From Candidatus Nanoarchaeia archaeon (GTDB lineage: Archaea; Nanobdellota; Nanobdellia; Woesearchaeales; JACPBV01): DNA of 64,000 nt. Made by a program: the position numbers and the translations under genes. Position 1 is the stretch's first letter. Each line of letters starts with the position of its first letter. The notes under the pieces are model-generated. The model saw nothing but the letters and a program-made list of their open reading frames with translations. It was not told the origin of the DNA and made no database searches. This document shows positions 8,453 through 16,681 of the stretch, one piece after another. Where the stretch lies: NCBI GenBank assembly GCA_028279655.1, contig JANQNH010000004.1:62001-126000 (forward strand). Direction: 5' to 3'.

Positions 8453-8650
8453 TTACTTCTTTTTCCTCCTCCCTAATTTTTTCTCTATCTTCAGCTCCTC
8501 CTTCATTATCTTACCCACTACATTCTCAATATGCATCTCTATCCTGGAGATCCTTCTCTCCATAAGAACAAGTATTCTCAAGGAGTACACAATTGCTGCC
8601 AAAGTGCCAACAATTATTGCCAATGTAACTTCCTGAACTCCTAAAACCAT
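8453..8650 (-). CDS. Small single-pass membrane protein with basic cytoplasmic tail
   Basis: The 65-residue product has one TM helix (about residues 8-30) followed by an amphipathic, probably coiled-coil segment and a very basic end (KKLGRRKKK). ATG 8650 is chosen because a GAGGTGG ribosome site lies 5-11 nt upstream; the alternative GTG at 8659 falls inside that site. A TATA-like stretch lies near 8690. No family is recognised. Confidence 0.6.
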   Translation of the reverse strand: MVLGVQEVTLAIIVGTLAAIVYSLRILVLMERRISRIEMHIENVVGKIMKEELKIEKKLGRRKKK

Positions 8651-8848
8651 TTTTTCCACCTCTTTTTATTATTTAATAAACAAGCTTAGGTATATATAAA
8701 AAGAAGTAATATATAAATGTTTTGAAAAACGTAGTTCCCAAGACATTTATGCTCAGAAAATCCTTTTTCTGTTGTATAGATGTTTTAGATTTACAATAGC
8801 CAACAAAAAGACAGACCAAAATCCTAAGATCCATTAATTCCAATGGGA

Positions 8849-9640
8849 TTAGGCCTTCTTGTTGTTAGAAAATGCGTTAAATGTATTCTCCAAAAAATTT
8901 GCAAAAAACTCGGTATTGGCCCATATCGCAATATCATAGTTTGGATGAATATTCTCATCATTCATAAGCATAAAAAGAATCTCTCTCTTATCAACAACAC
9001 AGAACCTTGTCTGAAGATTTGTCTTTTTGATTTCTGCTGTCTTAGATAATTGTTTTAGTTCTTTGCTTTTTGTATCTATTGGGGCTGCAATTTTGATCTT
9101 TACTCCCCTTTGTTTTGCCTTTGTAAGATATGTCAAAAGAGTATCTCTTTTTCTCATTAATCCCTCTGTACTTGTAGCTATAGTTATGGTCTTCTGTGCA
9201 TTCTTTACCATTGTTGCTATATGGTTATAGATGTTCCTCCTACCTTTTATTGCTCCAGTCATATCTGTAGGCTCGACCAAATCTAAGCCTTGGCTATGCA
9301 AAGAACTTAAATCGTTAAGAACTTCTCCGGATCTTAGCTTTTCAATAAGCTTAAGTTGATCATCGGTCTGCTCCCTTACCTTTTTCTTTATCCTTTCAAT
9401 TACTTCGTCAGGCTTAACTGCAAGGTACTTGATGGGTTTACCTGGCTTTAGGATTATAAATCCTTTCTTATCCAAGGACTCCAATACATCATAGCTCCTT
9501 GATCTGGGAACATTAGCTATGTCCGAAAGCTCCCCTGCTGTAGAAACCCCCCTGCTTAGAAGAGCAGTCCATATCTTGCTCTCATAGGTATTCAACCCAA
9601 AATCCCTCAATTTGTTTAAAAAATCCTTTTCGACTAGCAT
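8849..9640 (-). CDS. TrmB-family transcriptional regulator
   Basis: The 263-residue protein has an N-terminal winged-helix DNA-binding domain of TrmB type (about residues 1-75: LRDFGLNTYESKIWTALLSRGVSTAGELSDIANVPRSRSYDVLESL), a coiled coil at about 80-110, and a C-terminal domain with the phospholipase D-like fold seen in many TrmB proteins (TITIATSTEGL, IKIAAPID, ILFMLMNDE). Such proteins repress or activate metabolic genes by binding a small effector, often a sugar. It has its own TATA box (about 9688-9697) and a GGTGAT ribosome site 4 nt before the ATG. It is divergent from the citramalate synthase transcript, with an inverted repeat between the two promoters, so control of that gene, of itself, or both is likely but unproven. 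Confidence 0.85.
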   Translation of the reverse strand: MLVEKDFLNKLRDFGLNTYESKIWTALLSRGVSTAGELSDIANVPRSRSYDVLESLDKKGFIILKPGKPIKYLAVKPDEVIERIKKKVREQTDDQLKLIEKLRSGEVLNDLSSLHSQGLDLVEPTDMTGAIKGRRNIYNHIATMVKNAQKTITIATSTEGLMRKRDTLLTYLTKAKQRGVKIKIAAPIDTKSKELKQLSKTAEIKKTNLQTRFCVVDKREILFMLMNDENIHPNYDIAIWANTEFFANFLENTFNAFSNNKKA

Positions 9641-9705
9641 GATATCACCTTAAGAACCCCTTTTCTTGAATTGAGAATAGTTTCCTCTTATTTAAAGCTT
9701 TCTGT

Positions 9706-9730
9706 TTTGTGACTATTTTAGAGTGACAAA
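9706..9730. promoter_or_regulatory. Inverted repeat between trmB and the cimA leader (candidate operator)
   Basis: A 9-7-9 inverted repeat, TTTGTGACT then a 7-nt spacer then AGTGACAAA, matches at 8 of 9 arm positions. It lies upstream of both divergent TATA boxes (about 9692 on the minus strand and 9750 on the plus strand), the place expected for a shared operator of the adjacent TrmB protein. Confidence 0.4.
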
Positions 9731-9748
9731 TAGACAAGAAAGGCAAAG

Positions 9749-9761
9749 ATTTATATATAAG
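9749..9761 (+). promoter_or_regulatory. TATA box of the leader peptide-cimA transcript
   Basis: A strong TTTATATATAAG element lies 24-30 nt upstream of the leader ATG at 9783, which puts the transcription start almost on that codon and about 120 nt upstream of cimA. The transcript therefore carries the whole leader region. Confidence 0.55.
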
Positions 9762-9782
9762 AATTGCACCTCCCTTATAAAG

Positions 9783-9854
9783 ATGAAAGATTCCTACGCA
9801 ATAAAAACATTCAACAAGGTTTTCTTGATTATAGGAATTATCATTATAGCATAA
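9783..9854 (+). CDS. Isoleucine-rich leader peptide upstream of citramalate synthase
   Basis: A 23-codon reading frame begins at the predicted transcription start. It encodes seven Ile in total, six of them within the last nine residues (L-I-I-G-I-I-I-I-A), using ATT, ATC and ATA codons. It stops at TAA 9852-9854, immediately before a stable hairpin, and the next gene is the first enzyme of the citramalate route to isoleucine. The layout is that of a bacterial attenuation leader whose control codons match the end product. Translation is inferred from the TATA spacing. A very small membrane peptide is the alternative reading. Confidence 0.55.
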   Translation: MKDSYAIKTFNKVFLIIGIIIIA

Positions 9855-9881
9855 GCTACATTCCAACTCCGGAATCGTAGC
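9855..9881 (+). promoter_or_regulatory. Stem-loop after the Ile leader peptide
   Basis: GCTAC pairs with GTAGC and ATTCC with GGAAT, giving a 10-pair stem with one bulged C and a 6-nt loop. It starts directly after the leader stop codon. A ribosome paused at the Ile codons (up to 9848) would cover its 5' arm. It has no long U tract behind it, so a classical terminator is not evident; it may act on translation or on archaeal termination in some other way. Confidence 0.5.
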
Positions 9882-9903
9882 CATTGTTTCTAAAAAGATC
9901 AAA

Positions 9904-11466
9904 ATGATAAAACTTTTTGACACAACCTTAAGGGATGGAGCACAAAGTCCTGATGTAAATTTCTCAATCAGGGATAAGCTCGAAATAGTCAAGGCGCTTG
10001 ACGACTTCGGGATTGACTACATAGAATTAGGATGGCCTGGCAGCAATCCCAAGGACATGGAAGCATTCTTAGAAGTGAGCAAGATAAACCTTAAGAAATC
10101 TAGTATAGTTGCCTTTGGATCTACAAGAAGAAAAGGAGTAAAAGCTGAAGAGGACAATAACCTAAAAGCAATTCTGGAAAGCAAAACCAGGGTAGCATGC
10201 ATATTTGGAAAGACTTGGTTACACCATGTTGATAAACAACTAAGCATGACACCAGAAGAAAACCTAGAGGCAATAGAAGAAAGCGTCAGATTCCTAAAAG
10301 ATGAAGGATTATATGTTTTTTATGATCTAGAACATTTCTTTGATGGGTATAAAGATAACAAAGAATATGCATTAAAATGTCTAAAAGCCTCATCATTAGC
10401 AGGAGCAGACTGCCTAGTTCTCTGTGACACAAATGGGGGCACGCTTCCGGATGAAACAAGAAAGATCATAAAAGAAGTAAAGGAGTTCATGGACAAGGAA
10501 GGTCTAAAAAAAGATCTTGGAGTTCATTTTCACAATGATTCTGGAACTGCTCTTGCAAACTCCCTAGCCTCAGTAGGAGAAGGAGTCAATGAAGTACAAG
10601 GAACCATCAATGGCCTGGGAGAAAGGGCAGGAAACGCAGACCTGTGCCAGATAATCCCAAATTTAGTCCTAAAGAAAAAAAACAAACTAGAAGTCAAACT
10701 GGAAAAACTAACAGAATTAAGCAAACGCATATATACTTTATCCAACATCAAGCCAGTTAGTTCACAACCGTTCGTAGGGAAAAACGCATTCTCACACAAA
10801 GGGGGCATCCATGTAGATGCTGTCATGAAAGGGGCATCCTACGAACACATAGATCCATCCTCAATAGGTAACAAAAGAGAGATTGTACTATCAGACCTAG
10901 GCGGAAAAGCAAACATTGTAGAGGTTGCAAAAAAATTTAAGATAGAAGTTCAGAAAAATGATCCTAGAGTAAACGACATGCTAAAAGAAGTTGAGATTAT
11001 GGAAAAGAAAGGCTATGATATAGGGGACTCCAACGCAGAACAGTTCTTACTGGTTGACAAGCATTTTGGATCCAAAAAATCATTCTTCAATATAAAAACA
11101 TGGAAGATCATGTCAGAGCAGAAAAACGGAGAGTTCTCAGAAGCAGTAATAACAGGATCTGTTGAAGGAAAAGATAGGGAAGTCATTTCAGCCCTCAAAG
11201 GGGGGCCTGTGGGAGCCGCTTACAGTGCACTAACTAAACTTATAAGCACAGATTACAAGAATATAGAAGAAGTTAGATTAATAAACTACAAAGTTATGAT
11301 AGCAGAAGACAAAGGTTCAGATAGCTCTGTTAGGGTTTATATAGAATTTAAGAACGGCAAAGAGGAATGGGGGACAGTAGGAGTAAGCACAAATATTCTT
11401 GAAGCCTCTCTGGAAGCCATCGAAAAAGGCTTCAGGTACTACCTTATCAAAAATCACAAAATCTAG
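9904..11466 (+). CDS. cimA: (R)-citramalate synthase
   Basis: CimA condenses pyruvate with acetyl-CoA to citramalate, the committed step of the threonine-independent pathway to 2-oxobutyrate and isoleucine. The 520-residue protein matches the long CimA type rather than short isopropylmalate synthases: DTTLRDGAQSP at residues 6-16, IELGWPGSNPKD near 40, LCDTNGGTLP, the metal-binding HFHND, and GLGERAGNADL. A C-terminal LeuA-type dimer domain (about residues 390-520) usually binds the end product for feedback. No leuCDB or ilv genes lie nearby. A homocitrate or isopropylmalate role is less likely from the WPGSNPKD signature. It sits behind the Ile-rich leader and lacks a strong ribosome site of its own. 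Confidence 0.85.
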   Translation: MIKLFDTTLRDGAQSPDVNFSIRDKLEIVKALDDFGIDYIELGWPGSNPKDMEAFLEVSKINLKKSSIVAFGSTRRKGVKAEEDNNLKAILESKTRVACIFGKTWLHHVDKQLSMTPEENLEAIEESVRFLKDEGLYVFYDLEHFFDGYKDNKEYALKCLKASSLAGADCLVLCDTNGGTLPDETRKIIKEVKEFMDKEGLKKDLGVHFHNDSGTALANSLASVGEGVNEVQGTINGLGERAGNADLCQIIPNLVLKKKNKLEVKLEKLTELSKRIYTLSNIKPVSSQPFVGKNAFSHKGGIHVDAVMKGASYEHIDPSSIGNKREIVLSDLGGKANIVEVAKKFKIEVQKNDPRVNDMLKEVEIMEKKGYDIGDSNAEQFLLVDKHFGSKKSFFNIKTWKIMSEQKNGEFSEAVITGSVEGKDREVISALKGGPVGAAYSALTKLISTDYKNIEEVRLINYKVMIAEDKGSDSSVRVYIEFKNGKEEWGTVGVSTNILEASLEAIEKGFRYYLIKNHKI

Positions 11467-11537
11467 TTTATAAACCCCTACATTTAAATACTCTGCCCAT
11501 TTATAAACATTTATAAAGAAAACAGTCTAAAAAGACT

Positions 11538-11553
11538 AAATAAAGCTTTATTT
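11538..11553. promoter_or_regulatory. Palindrome and hairpin in the TBP 5' region
   Basis: A perfect 16-nt palindrome (AAATAAAGCTTTATTT) follows a small hairpin (AGTCT-AAAA-AGACT, 11524-11537). Both lie between TATA-like stretches (about 11482 and 11510) and the TBP ribosome site GGGGGTG near 11572-11578. This may be an operator or a 5' UTR structure. Confidence 0.35.
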
Positions 11554-11582
11554 ACAAAAAATAGGCTATTGGGGGTGTCTTT

Positions 11583-12140
11583 ATGGCTAAAAAGAAAGAA
11601 TCTAAGAAGAGAGATATAAAAGTAGTAAATATAGTTGTTTCTACGTCTTTAGAGCATGATATTCCGCTAGAAAAGATGGCTGCAACCCTATCTAACACAG
11701 AATACAATCCAGAACAGTTCCCTGGGCTTGTAATAAGGATAAAAGAACCGAAAACTAGCGCCCTAATATTCAGCTCTGGAAAGGTTGTTTGCACTGGAGC
11801 AAGATCTATGGACAAGGTACACGAATCTATAAAAAAGATAATTAAAAGTCTAGAAAAGATAAAAATAAAGATTACCATAAAGCCAGAGATAAAGATCCAG
11901 AACATTGTTGCATCAGGCAGCGTAGGTATGGATCTTAATCTGAACGTACTGGCGATGAAATTAGAGAACACTGAATACGAACCAGAACAATTTCCAGGAC
12001 TGGTATATAAATTGGAAGAGGCAAGGGCAACCTTCTTATTATTCAGCAATGGAAAGATTGTTTGTACAGGTACAAAAAGCGAAAAAGAAGTGCATTCAGC
12101 TTTAGACAAGTTGATAATCAACCTAAAGAAAGTCAAGTAA
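11583..12140 (+). CDS. tbp: TATA-binding protein (TBP)
   Basis: TBP recognises the archaeal TATA box and recruits TFB and RNA polymerase. The 185-residue protein shows the two imperfect repeats of the saddle fold: NIVVSTSLEHDIPLEKMA...NPEQFPGLV...SGKVVCTGARS and NIVASGSVGMDLNLNVLA...EPEQFPGLV...NGKIVCTGTKS. A short Lys-rich N-terminal tail precedes them. The start ATG has a good ribosome site (GGGGGTG, 5 nt away), so this mRNA is leadered, unlike many others here. Confidence 0.96.
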   Translation: MAKKKESKKRDIKVVNIVVSTSLEHDIPLEKMAATLSNTEYNPEQFPGLVIRIKEPKTSALIFSSGKVVCTGARSMDKVHESIKKIIKSLEKIKIKITIKPEIKIQNIVASGSVGMDLNLNVLAMKLENTEYEPEQFPGLVYKLEEARATFLLFSNGKIVCTGTKSEKEVHSALDKLIINLKKVK

Positions 12141-12177
12141 TTTTTTTTAATATTCTAGTGAAGCAGCAATCTCTTAT

Positions 12178-14208
12178 TTGCCCCTATCTAAAATGGAAGC
12201 CCAAAAACAGATAGAAAAATTCAAAGACTTTGTGGAAAAGGAATACCTAAGTAAACTTACTGATAACCTAAGGAAAGACAGGAAATTCCTTGTTATTGAC
12301 TTTAGCCAACTAAGCAGGTTTGATCCTGAATTGGCTGAAGGCCTGCTGGAACAACCAGAAGACTCCATTAAAGCTGCAGAACTAGCTATAGAACAGCTGG
12401 ATATTGAGAATTCTGAGGACACCAAGGTTAGGTTCAATAATCTTCCGGAATCCCAACAGATGATGATCAGGAACATAAGGAGTAAGCATCTGGAAAAATT
12501 GTTCCAAATCGACGGTATTGTAAGGCAAAAATCTGACGTCAGGCCCCAGGTCACAGCTGCAAAATTTGAATGTCCTTCTTGTGGGAATATAATAAATGTA
12601 CTTCAACTCGATACTGCCTTTAAGGAACCATCAAGATGTGGCTGTGGAAGAAAGGGGAAATTCAGGCTGATTAGCAAAGAGCTCGTTGATGCCCAAGGTC
12701 TTGTCCTTGAAGAAGATCCGGAAAACCTGGAAGGAGGGAGCCAACCTAAAAGGATGAATGTATTTCTAAAAGATGATCTTGTAAGTCCATTTTCAGAGAA
12801 AAAAACAGCACCAGGATCAAAAATAAGGATTATCGGTATGGTCAAGGAAGTGCCTATAATCCTAAGGACTGGCAGCAAATCTACAAGATTCGATCTGCTG
12901 ATAGAAGCCAACTATGTTGAGGCCCTTGAAGAAAGTTTTGGAGAGCTGATAATAAGTGAAGAAGAGGAAAGGCAGATAAAGGAAATTGCAGAGGACCATA
13001 ACAGCCACAAGAAACTGGTAAATTCAGTAGCCCCCTCTATCTATGGATACCAACAGGTTAAGGAGGCTATTTTGCTGCAGATGGTTGGAGGACTTCACAA
13101 AACCAGAAAAGATGGCGTACAGAGTAGAGGGGACATGCATGTTCTGTTGATTGGAGACCCAGGGGCAGGAAAATCAGCATTGCTCAAAAGGTCAAACATA
13201 ATAGCCCCGAAATCAAGATACGTATCCGGAAAAGGTGTATCTGCCGCAGGATTGACAGCAAGTGTCGTGAAGGACGAATTCCTAAAGGGATGGAGCTTAG
13301 AGGCAGGAGCCATGGTACTGGCATCCAATGGGCTTTGTTGCATAGATGAGATGGACAAAGTAGGGGAAGAAGACCGAGCTGCACTTCATGAGGCAATGGA
13401 AAACCAAACAGTAAGTATATCAAAAGCAAATATACAAGCGACCTTGGTTTCTAGAACTACTGTTCTTGCTGCAGCCAATCCAAAATTTGGAAGGTTTGAC
13501 CCTTATGGAATTGTAGCTGAACAGATAGACCTTCCCCCAACATTGATCAATAGGTTTGATCTAATATTCACAATAAAAGATCTGCCTGATGAAAAAAAAG
13601 ATAATCAATTAGCAACCCATATCCTAAATCTACACCAAAGCCCACAGGTACAAGAACCAGATATTGAGACAGAACTATTGAAGAAATACATCGCATATGC
13701 TAAAAAGAACATAAAACCCAAGTTATCTGACGAATCTATTAAGGAAATAAAAAAATATTACCTAAAAATGAGGGCTAGCGGGGGTTCTGAAGAAGGAGTA
13801 AAAACAATTCCGATCTCTGCAAGACAGCTGGAAGCCCTCATCAGAATGAGTGAGGCTAACGCAAGGCTAAGATTATCTAATGAAGTAAGCAGAAAGGATG
13901 CCAAGAGAGCTATTGAACTGCTGGAATTCTCATTGATGGATGTAGGATTTGACAAAGAAACCGGGAAAATAGATATTGACAGGATTGCAACAGGAGTGAG
14001 TGCCTCTGCAAGAAACAACATACTAATTGTAAAGGAGATAATCCATGAACTAGAGGAAAAGATAGGAAAGACCATACCTATAGACGATGTTGTTGCTGCA
14101 GCAAAAGAGAAAGGAGTTGAAGAGGAAAAAGTAGAGGAAGTGATACAGAAACTGAAAGTAAAAGGTGACGTCTATGAACCAAGGTCTGGTTTTATAAGCA
14201 AGATTTAA
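12178..14208 (+). CDS. mcm: Replicative helicase MCM
   Basis: MCM is the hexameric 3'-5' helicase of the archaeal replisome. The 676-residue protein has the N-terminal DNA-binding domain with a zinc site (CPSCGN near residue 132, CGCGR near 155), Walker A GDPGAGKSALLK (about 327), Walker B CCIDEMDK (about 387), the sensor/Arg-finger region SRTTVLAAANPKFGRFDPY and LPPTLINRFDLIF, and a C-terminal winged helix. No intein is present. The start is probably TTG 12178: a TTTTTTTTAATATT TATA element is centred about 28 nt upstream and no ribosome site precedes the alternative ATG at 12193. Both starts leave the fold intact. Confidence 0.95.
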   Translation: MPLSKMEAQKQIEKFKDFVEKEYLSKLTDNLRKDRKFLVIDFSQLSRFDPELAEGLLEQPEDSIKAAELAIEQLDIENSEDTKVRFNNLPESQQMMIRNIRSKHLEKLFQIDGIVRQKSDVRPQVTAAKFECPSCGNIINVLQLDTAFKEPSRCGCGRKGKFRLISKELVDAQGLVLEEDPENLEGGSQPKRMNVFLKDDLVSPFSEKKTAPGSKIRIIGMVKEVPIILRTGSKSTRFDLLIEANYVEALEESFGELIISEEEERQIKEIAEDHNSHKKLVNSVAPSIYGYQQVKEAILLQMVGGLHKTRKDGVQSRGDMHVLLIGDPGAGKSALLKRSNIIAPKSRYVSGKGVSAAGLTASVVKDEFLKGWSLEAGAMVLASNGLCCIDEMDKVGEEDRAALHEAMENQTVSISKANIQATLVSRTTVLAAANPKFGRFDPYGIVAEQIDLPPTLINRFDLIFTIKDLPDEKKDNQLATHILNLHQSPQVQEPDIETELLKKYIAYAKKNIKPKLSDESIKEIKKYYLKMRASGGSEEGVKTIPISARQLEALIRMSEANARLRLSNEVSRKDAKRAIELLEFSLMDVGFDKETGKIDIDRIATGVSASARNNILIVKEIIHELEEKIGKTIPIDDVVAAAKEKGVEEEKVEEVIQKLKVKGDVYEPRSGFISKI

Positions 14209-14261
14209 TAGGTTCCACTGAAAAGAACTTATGCAAGAACAGACCTAAAATAAACCCACAA

Positions 14262-14270
14262 AGTATTTAA
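14262..14270 (+). promoter_or_regulatory. TATA box of the RPA-like gene
   Basis: TATTTAAAC lies about 26 nt upstream of a GGGGG run (14294-14298) that would serve as the ribosome site for ATG 14311. Confidence 0.5.
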
Positions 14271-14310
14271 ACAACAACTGTTTCTATTTCATTGGGGGTT
14301 GTTTGTTAGA

Positions 14311-14970
14311 ATGGAGAAATCACAAAAGAGGCAGGTAGCACACAAAGTTAGGATTAATGATATTCTAAAAGGAGAGTATATAAAAGAAGAGGGGGAGTGG
14401 GTTCCAAACTACATCAAGATTGCTGATAAGAATGTATCGAGAGTTAATCTAATGGCTGTTGTGGTGTCAAAAGAGAACTTAGAGAACACAAATTACCAGA
14501 TTCTCTTGATTGATGATGGATCTGGGAAAATATCTGTAAGAAGTTTTGAAGAAGGAGCTAATTTTGACAAAATAAGCATAGGGGATTTCGTTATGGTTAT
14601 CGGAAGGCCAAGAGAATATTTCAATGAGAAGTATATTGTAACTGAAATACTAAAGAAGATAGAGGATCCCTCGTGGGTAGAGGTAAGAAAACTAGAGCTA
14701 AATAAGAGCAAACCCATAATAGAGAAGAGCACACCCCAGGCAGAGACAACAGAACCAAAGCACAACAGAGAGAACACAGAGGCTAAGGAAGAGGACATAA
14801 ACAGCAGGATATTTGAACTAATCAAAGAGATAGATACTGGTGAAGGTGCAGATACACAGGAAGTGATCACAAAATCAGAGATAGGGGGGGCAGAAAGCAT
14901 AATAACAAAGTTGCTTGAACAAGGAGAGGTTTTCGAGATAAAGCCTGGAAGGCTTAAGATCCTAGAGTAA
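14311..14970 (+). CDS. RPA-like single-stranded DNA-binding protein
   Basis: This protein of about 219 residues has one OB fold in its N-terminal half (about residues 10-115: VRINDILKGEY, YIKIADKNVSRVNLMAVVV, QILLIDDGSGKISVRSF, GDFVMVIGRPREYFNEKYIV). A charged linker (Lys/Glu/Pro/Thr) follows, then a C-terminal winged-helix-like segment (about 155-219: INSRIFELIKEIDTGEGADTQEVI). This OB-linker-wHTH order is that of RPA32/RPA41-type subunits. A partner large subunit is not in the window. Start ATG 14311 is preferred over TTG 14299, which would sit on the ribosome site. It lies next to mcm but has its own promoter. Confidence 0.78.
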   Translation: MEKSQKRQVAHKVRINDILKGEYIKEEGEWVPNYIKIADKNVSRVNLMAVVVSKENLENTNYQILLIDDGSGKISVRSFEEGANFDKISIGDFVMVIGRPREYFNEKYIVTEILKKIEDPSWVEVRKLELNKSKPIIEKSTPQAETTEPKHNRENTEAKEEDINSRIFELIKEIDTGEGADTQEVITKSEIGGAESIITKLLEQGEVFEIKPGRLKILE

Positions 14971-14988
14971 AACACACATAATTAGAAC

Positions 14989-15822
14989 CTAAAAAAGTAT
15001 GGGGGTCACAAAGGCCTCCATAAGGGCAGCTGCAAGTAGAACTACCAAAGAGAGCAACAGCAGATCTGCAGAATCCAATAACACTCTTTGGAATTTTTCT
15101 GATCTAAAATCATGCTTGATTATTGCGATGGACACTATTCCTGCAGATAGTCCTCCAATAAAGTAAGCCAGGATCTCGGGTATACCATGAATCATATATC
15201 TCAAGATGCCTAAAGAGGTAATCTCAAAATATCCTACAGCATGGGCTCCGCTTGCAACATTAGTCCTGACAAAATTGCCTATTGCAGTCCCAATAACTGA
15301 AGCGTTCCAAGTAAGGATAAATATAGCACCAAAACCATAGATAAAAGCAAAAATCAGGCAGAAAATGAGTACCTTGATATTGTTTAAAAAGATTTTAGAG
15401 AATAAGGTAACTTGATTGATCCCCTGGCCGGTAATCTGGGTGTTTATATCACTAATTGTTTTTGTCTGGATAGAAAAAAGGGAATGCGTAAGGTCTGCAG
15501 GAAGAAAAACGTACCACAAGGTAAAAGATATAGTAATTCCCAGGAACATGAATATAAAGAAAGAAAGCGCCCTTCCGTGCTCTTTAAGGAGTATTTTTTC
15601 ATCTGCTATCTTCAGGTCTTTTTCTTCTTCCATTTTCATTGTCCCATACATCATAGGGACACAAGCAGTAACAGTTAAAAAAACAGCAACTAAGCTAGCA
15701 TGCGGCTTAAATACCCACAAACTCAGCAAGACAGCTACAGAAGAATACAGAACACCAATAAAAAACATCTCCCAAGGCTTCCTTTCTGCCTTAAACGGAT
15801 TTATTAGGGATTCTATTACCAT
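14989..15822 (-). CDS. SpoIIM/DUF95-like integral membrane protein
   Basis: The 277-residue protein has about six TM helices and the hallmark HGIPEILAYFIGG segment (about residue 211) of the stage II sporulation M family, found in many non-sporulating archaea and bacteria where its role is unknown. Two helices lie near the N terminus, a loop of about 40 residues follows after residue 125, and four helices come after. The start has a GAGGT ribosome site 6 nt upstream. It is convergent with the RPA-like gene and no operon partner is visible. Confidence 0.8.
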   Translation of the reverse strand: MVIESLINPFKAERKPWEMFFIGVLYSSVAVLLSLWVFKPHASLVAVFLTVTACVPMMYGTMKMEEEKDLKIADEKILLKEHGRALSFFIFMFLGITISFTLWYVFLPADLTHSLFSIQTKTISDINTQITGQGINQVTLFSKIFLNNIKVLIFCLIFAFIYGFGAIFILTWNASVIGTAIGNFVRTNVASGAHAVGYFEITSLGILRYMIHGIPEILAYFIGGLSAGIVSIAIIKHDFRSEKFQRVLLDSADLLLLSLVVLLAAALMEAFVTPILF

Positions 15823-15893
15823 CTCTTTACCTCTCAGTTTTGATTATTTATAAAATTTGTGATTGACGATCTGATTTTTCTTTAAAAATAATT

Positions 15894-15904
15894 AGATTTA
15901 TATA
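15894..15904 (+). promoter_or_regulatory. TATA box of the aIF2-beta/DUF424 operon
   Basis: AGATTTATATAGG is centred about 27 nt upstream of ATG 15927 with no ribosome site in between, as expected for a leaderless mRNA. Confidence 0.5.
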
Positions 15905-15926
15905 GGCTGCAAAATTTCCCCTTATT

Positions 15927-16337
15927 ATGGAGTACAAAGAATTACTGAAACAGGCAAGAGAACAGCTACCTAAATCTGTATTTGAAAAAGAAAGATTTGA
16001 AATCCCAAAGGTAAGGGGGCATATACAAGGGAACAAAACCATCCTTAGTAACTTTCTTCAAATAGCAGACATTCTAAGAAGGCCAGCAGAACATCTACTG
16101 AAGTATATCCTTAAGGAGCTCGCTACTCCAGGGGAAATCAAAAAGAGCGGATCTGTTATCGTAGGAGCCAAGGCCAGTGCCTCAAGGATTAACGAAAAGA
16201 TCAGGCAGTATGCAAATGAGTTTGTTCTTTGTGCAGAATGTGGTAAACCAGATACAAAGATAGAAAAGGAAGATAAGTTTAATTTCTTGAAATGCCATGC
16301 TTGCGGAGCCAGGCACCCAATTAAAGCTAAGATTTAA
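15927..16337 (+). CDS. Translation initiation factor 2 subunit beta (aIF2-beta)
   Basis: This is the beta subunit of the heterotrimer that brings initiator tRNA to the ribosome. The 136-residue protein has the short N-terminal helix that binds aIF2-gamma, the central alpha/beta domain (FEIPKVRGHIQGNKTILSNF, then RRPAEHLLKYILKELATPG), and a C-terminal zinc ribbon with CAECGKPDT and CHACGARHP. Length and motif order are standard. DUF424 follows on the same transcript. Confidence 0.95.
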   Translation: MEYKELLKQAREQLPKSVFEKERFEIPKVRGHIQGNKTILSNFLQIADILRRPAEHLLKYILKELATPGEIKKSGSVIVGAKASASRINEKIRQYANEFVLCAECGKPDTKIEKEDKFNFLKCHACGARHPIKAKI

Positions 16338-16362
16338 AAATAAGGAACGCAGGGGTGTTATA

Positions 16363-16656
16363 ATGATAGTAAAAATACACAAGACCCCAGAAGGAAGAAA
16401 AGTAATAGCGATATGTGATGATCAGCTTATAGGAAAAACCTTCGAAGAGGACAATAAACAGTTAGATCTGAATTCTAGTTTTTATAAAGGGGATAAAAAG
16501 GAAGGGGAAGAGATAAAAGGATTACTTAAGGAACCCTGCATCATCAATGTGGTTGGTGTGGAGAGTATAAACCTTCTCAAAAGATTAGGTCTTGCTGAAA
16601 ATTCACACATCATAAAGATAAAAGAGATTCCTCATACTCAGGTTATTGTTGAATAA
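16363..16656 (+). CDS. DUF424 family protein
   Basis: This 97-residue archaeal protein matches the DUF424 pattern: MIVKIHKTPEGRKVIAICDDQLIGKTFEE at the start, SFYKG in the middle, INVVG near residue 65 and IPHTQVIV at the end. Its function is unknown, but it commonly sits beside translation genes and here follows aIF2-beta by 25 nt. ATG 16363 is chosen because a GGGGTG ribosome site lies 6 nt upstream; a longer reading would overlap aIF2-beta. Confidence 0.8.
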   Translation: MIVKIHKTPEGRKVIAICDDQLIGKTFEEDNKQLDLNSSFYKGDKKEGEEIKGLLKEPCIINVVGVESINLLKRLGLAENSHIIKIKEIPHTQVIVE

Positions 16657-16681
16657 ACAAAATATTACAACCATTATAGTA

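Noticed and set aside
9855-9903. Classical rho-independent attenuator after the leader hairpin
   Set aside because: Only a short interrupted T run follows the stem, so a bacterial-type terminator cannot be claimed. The hairpin is reported without that mechanism.
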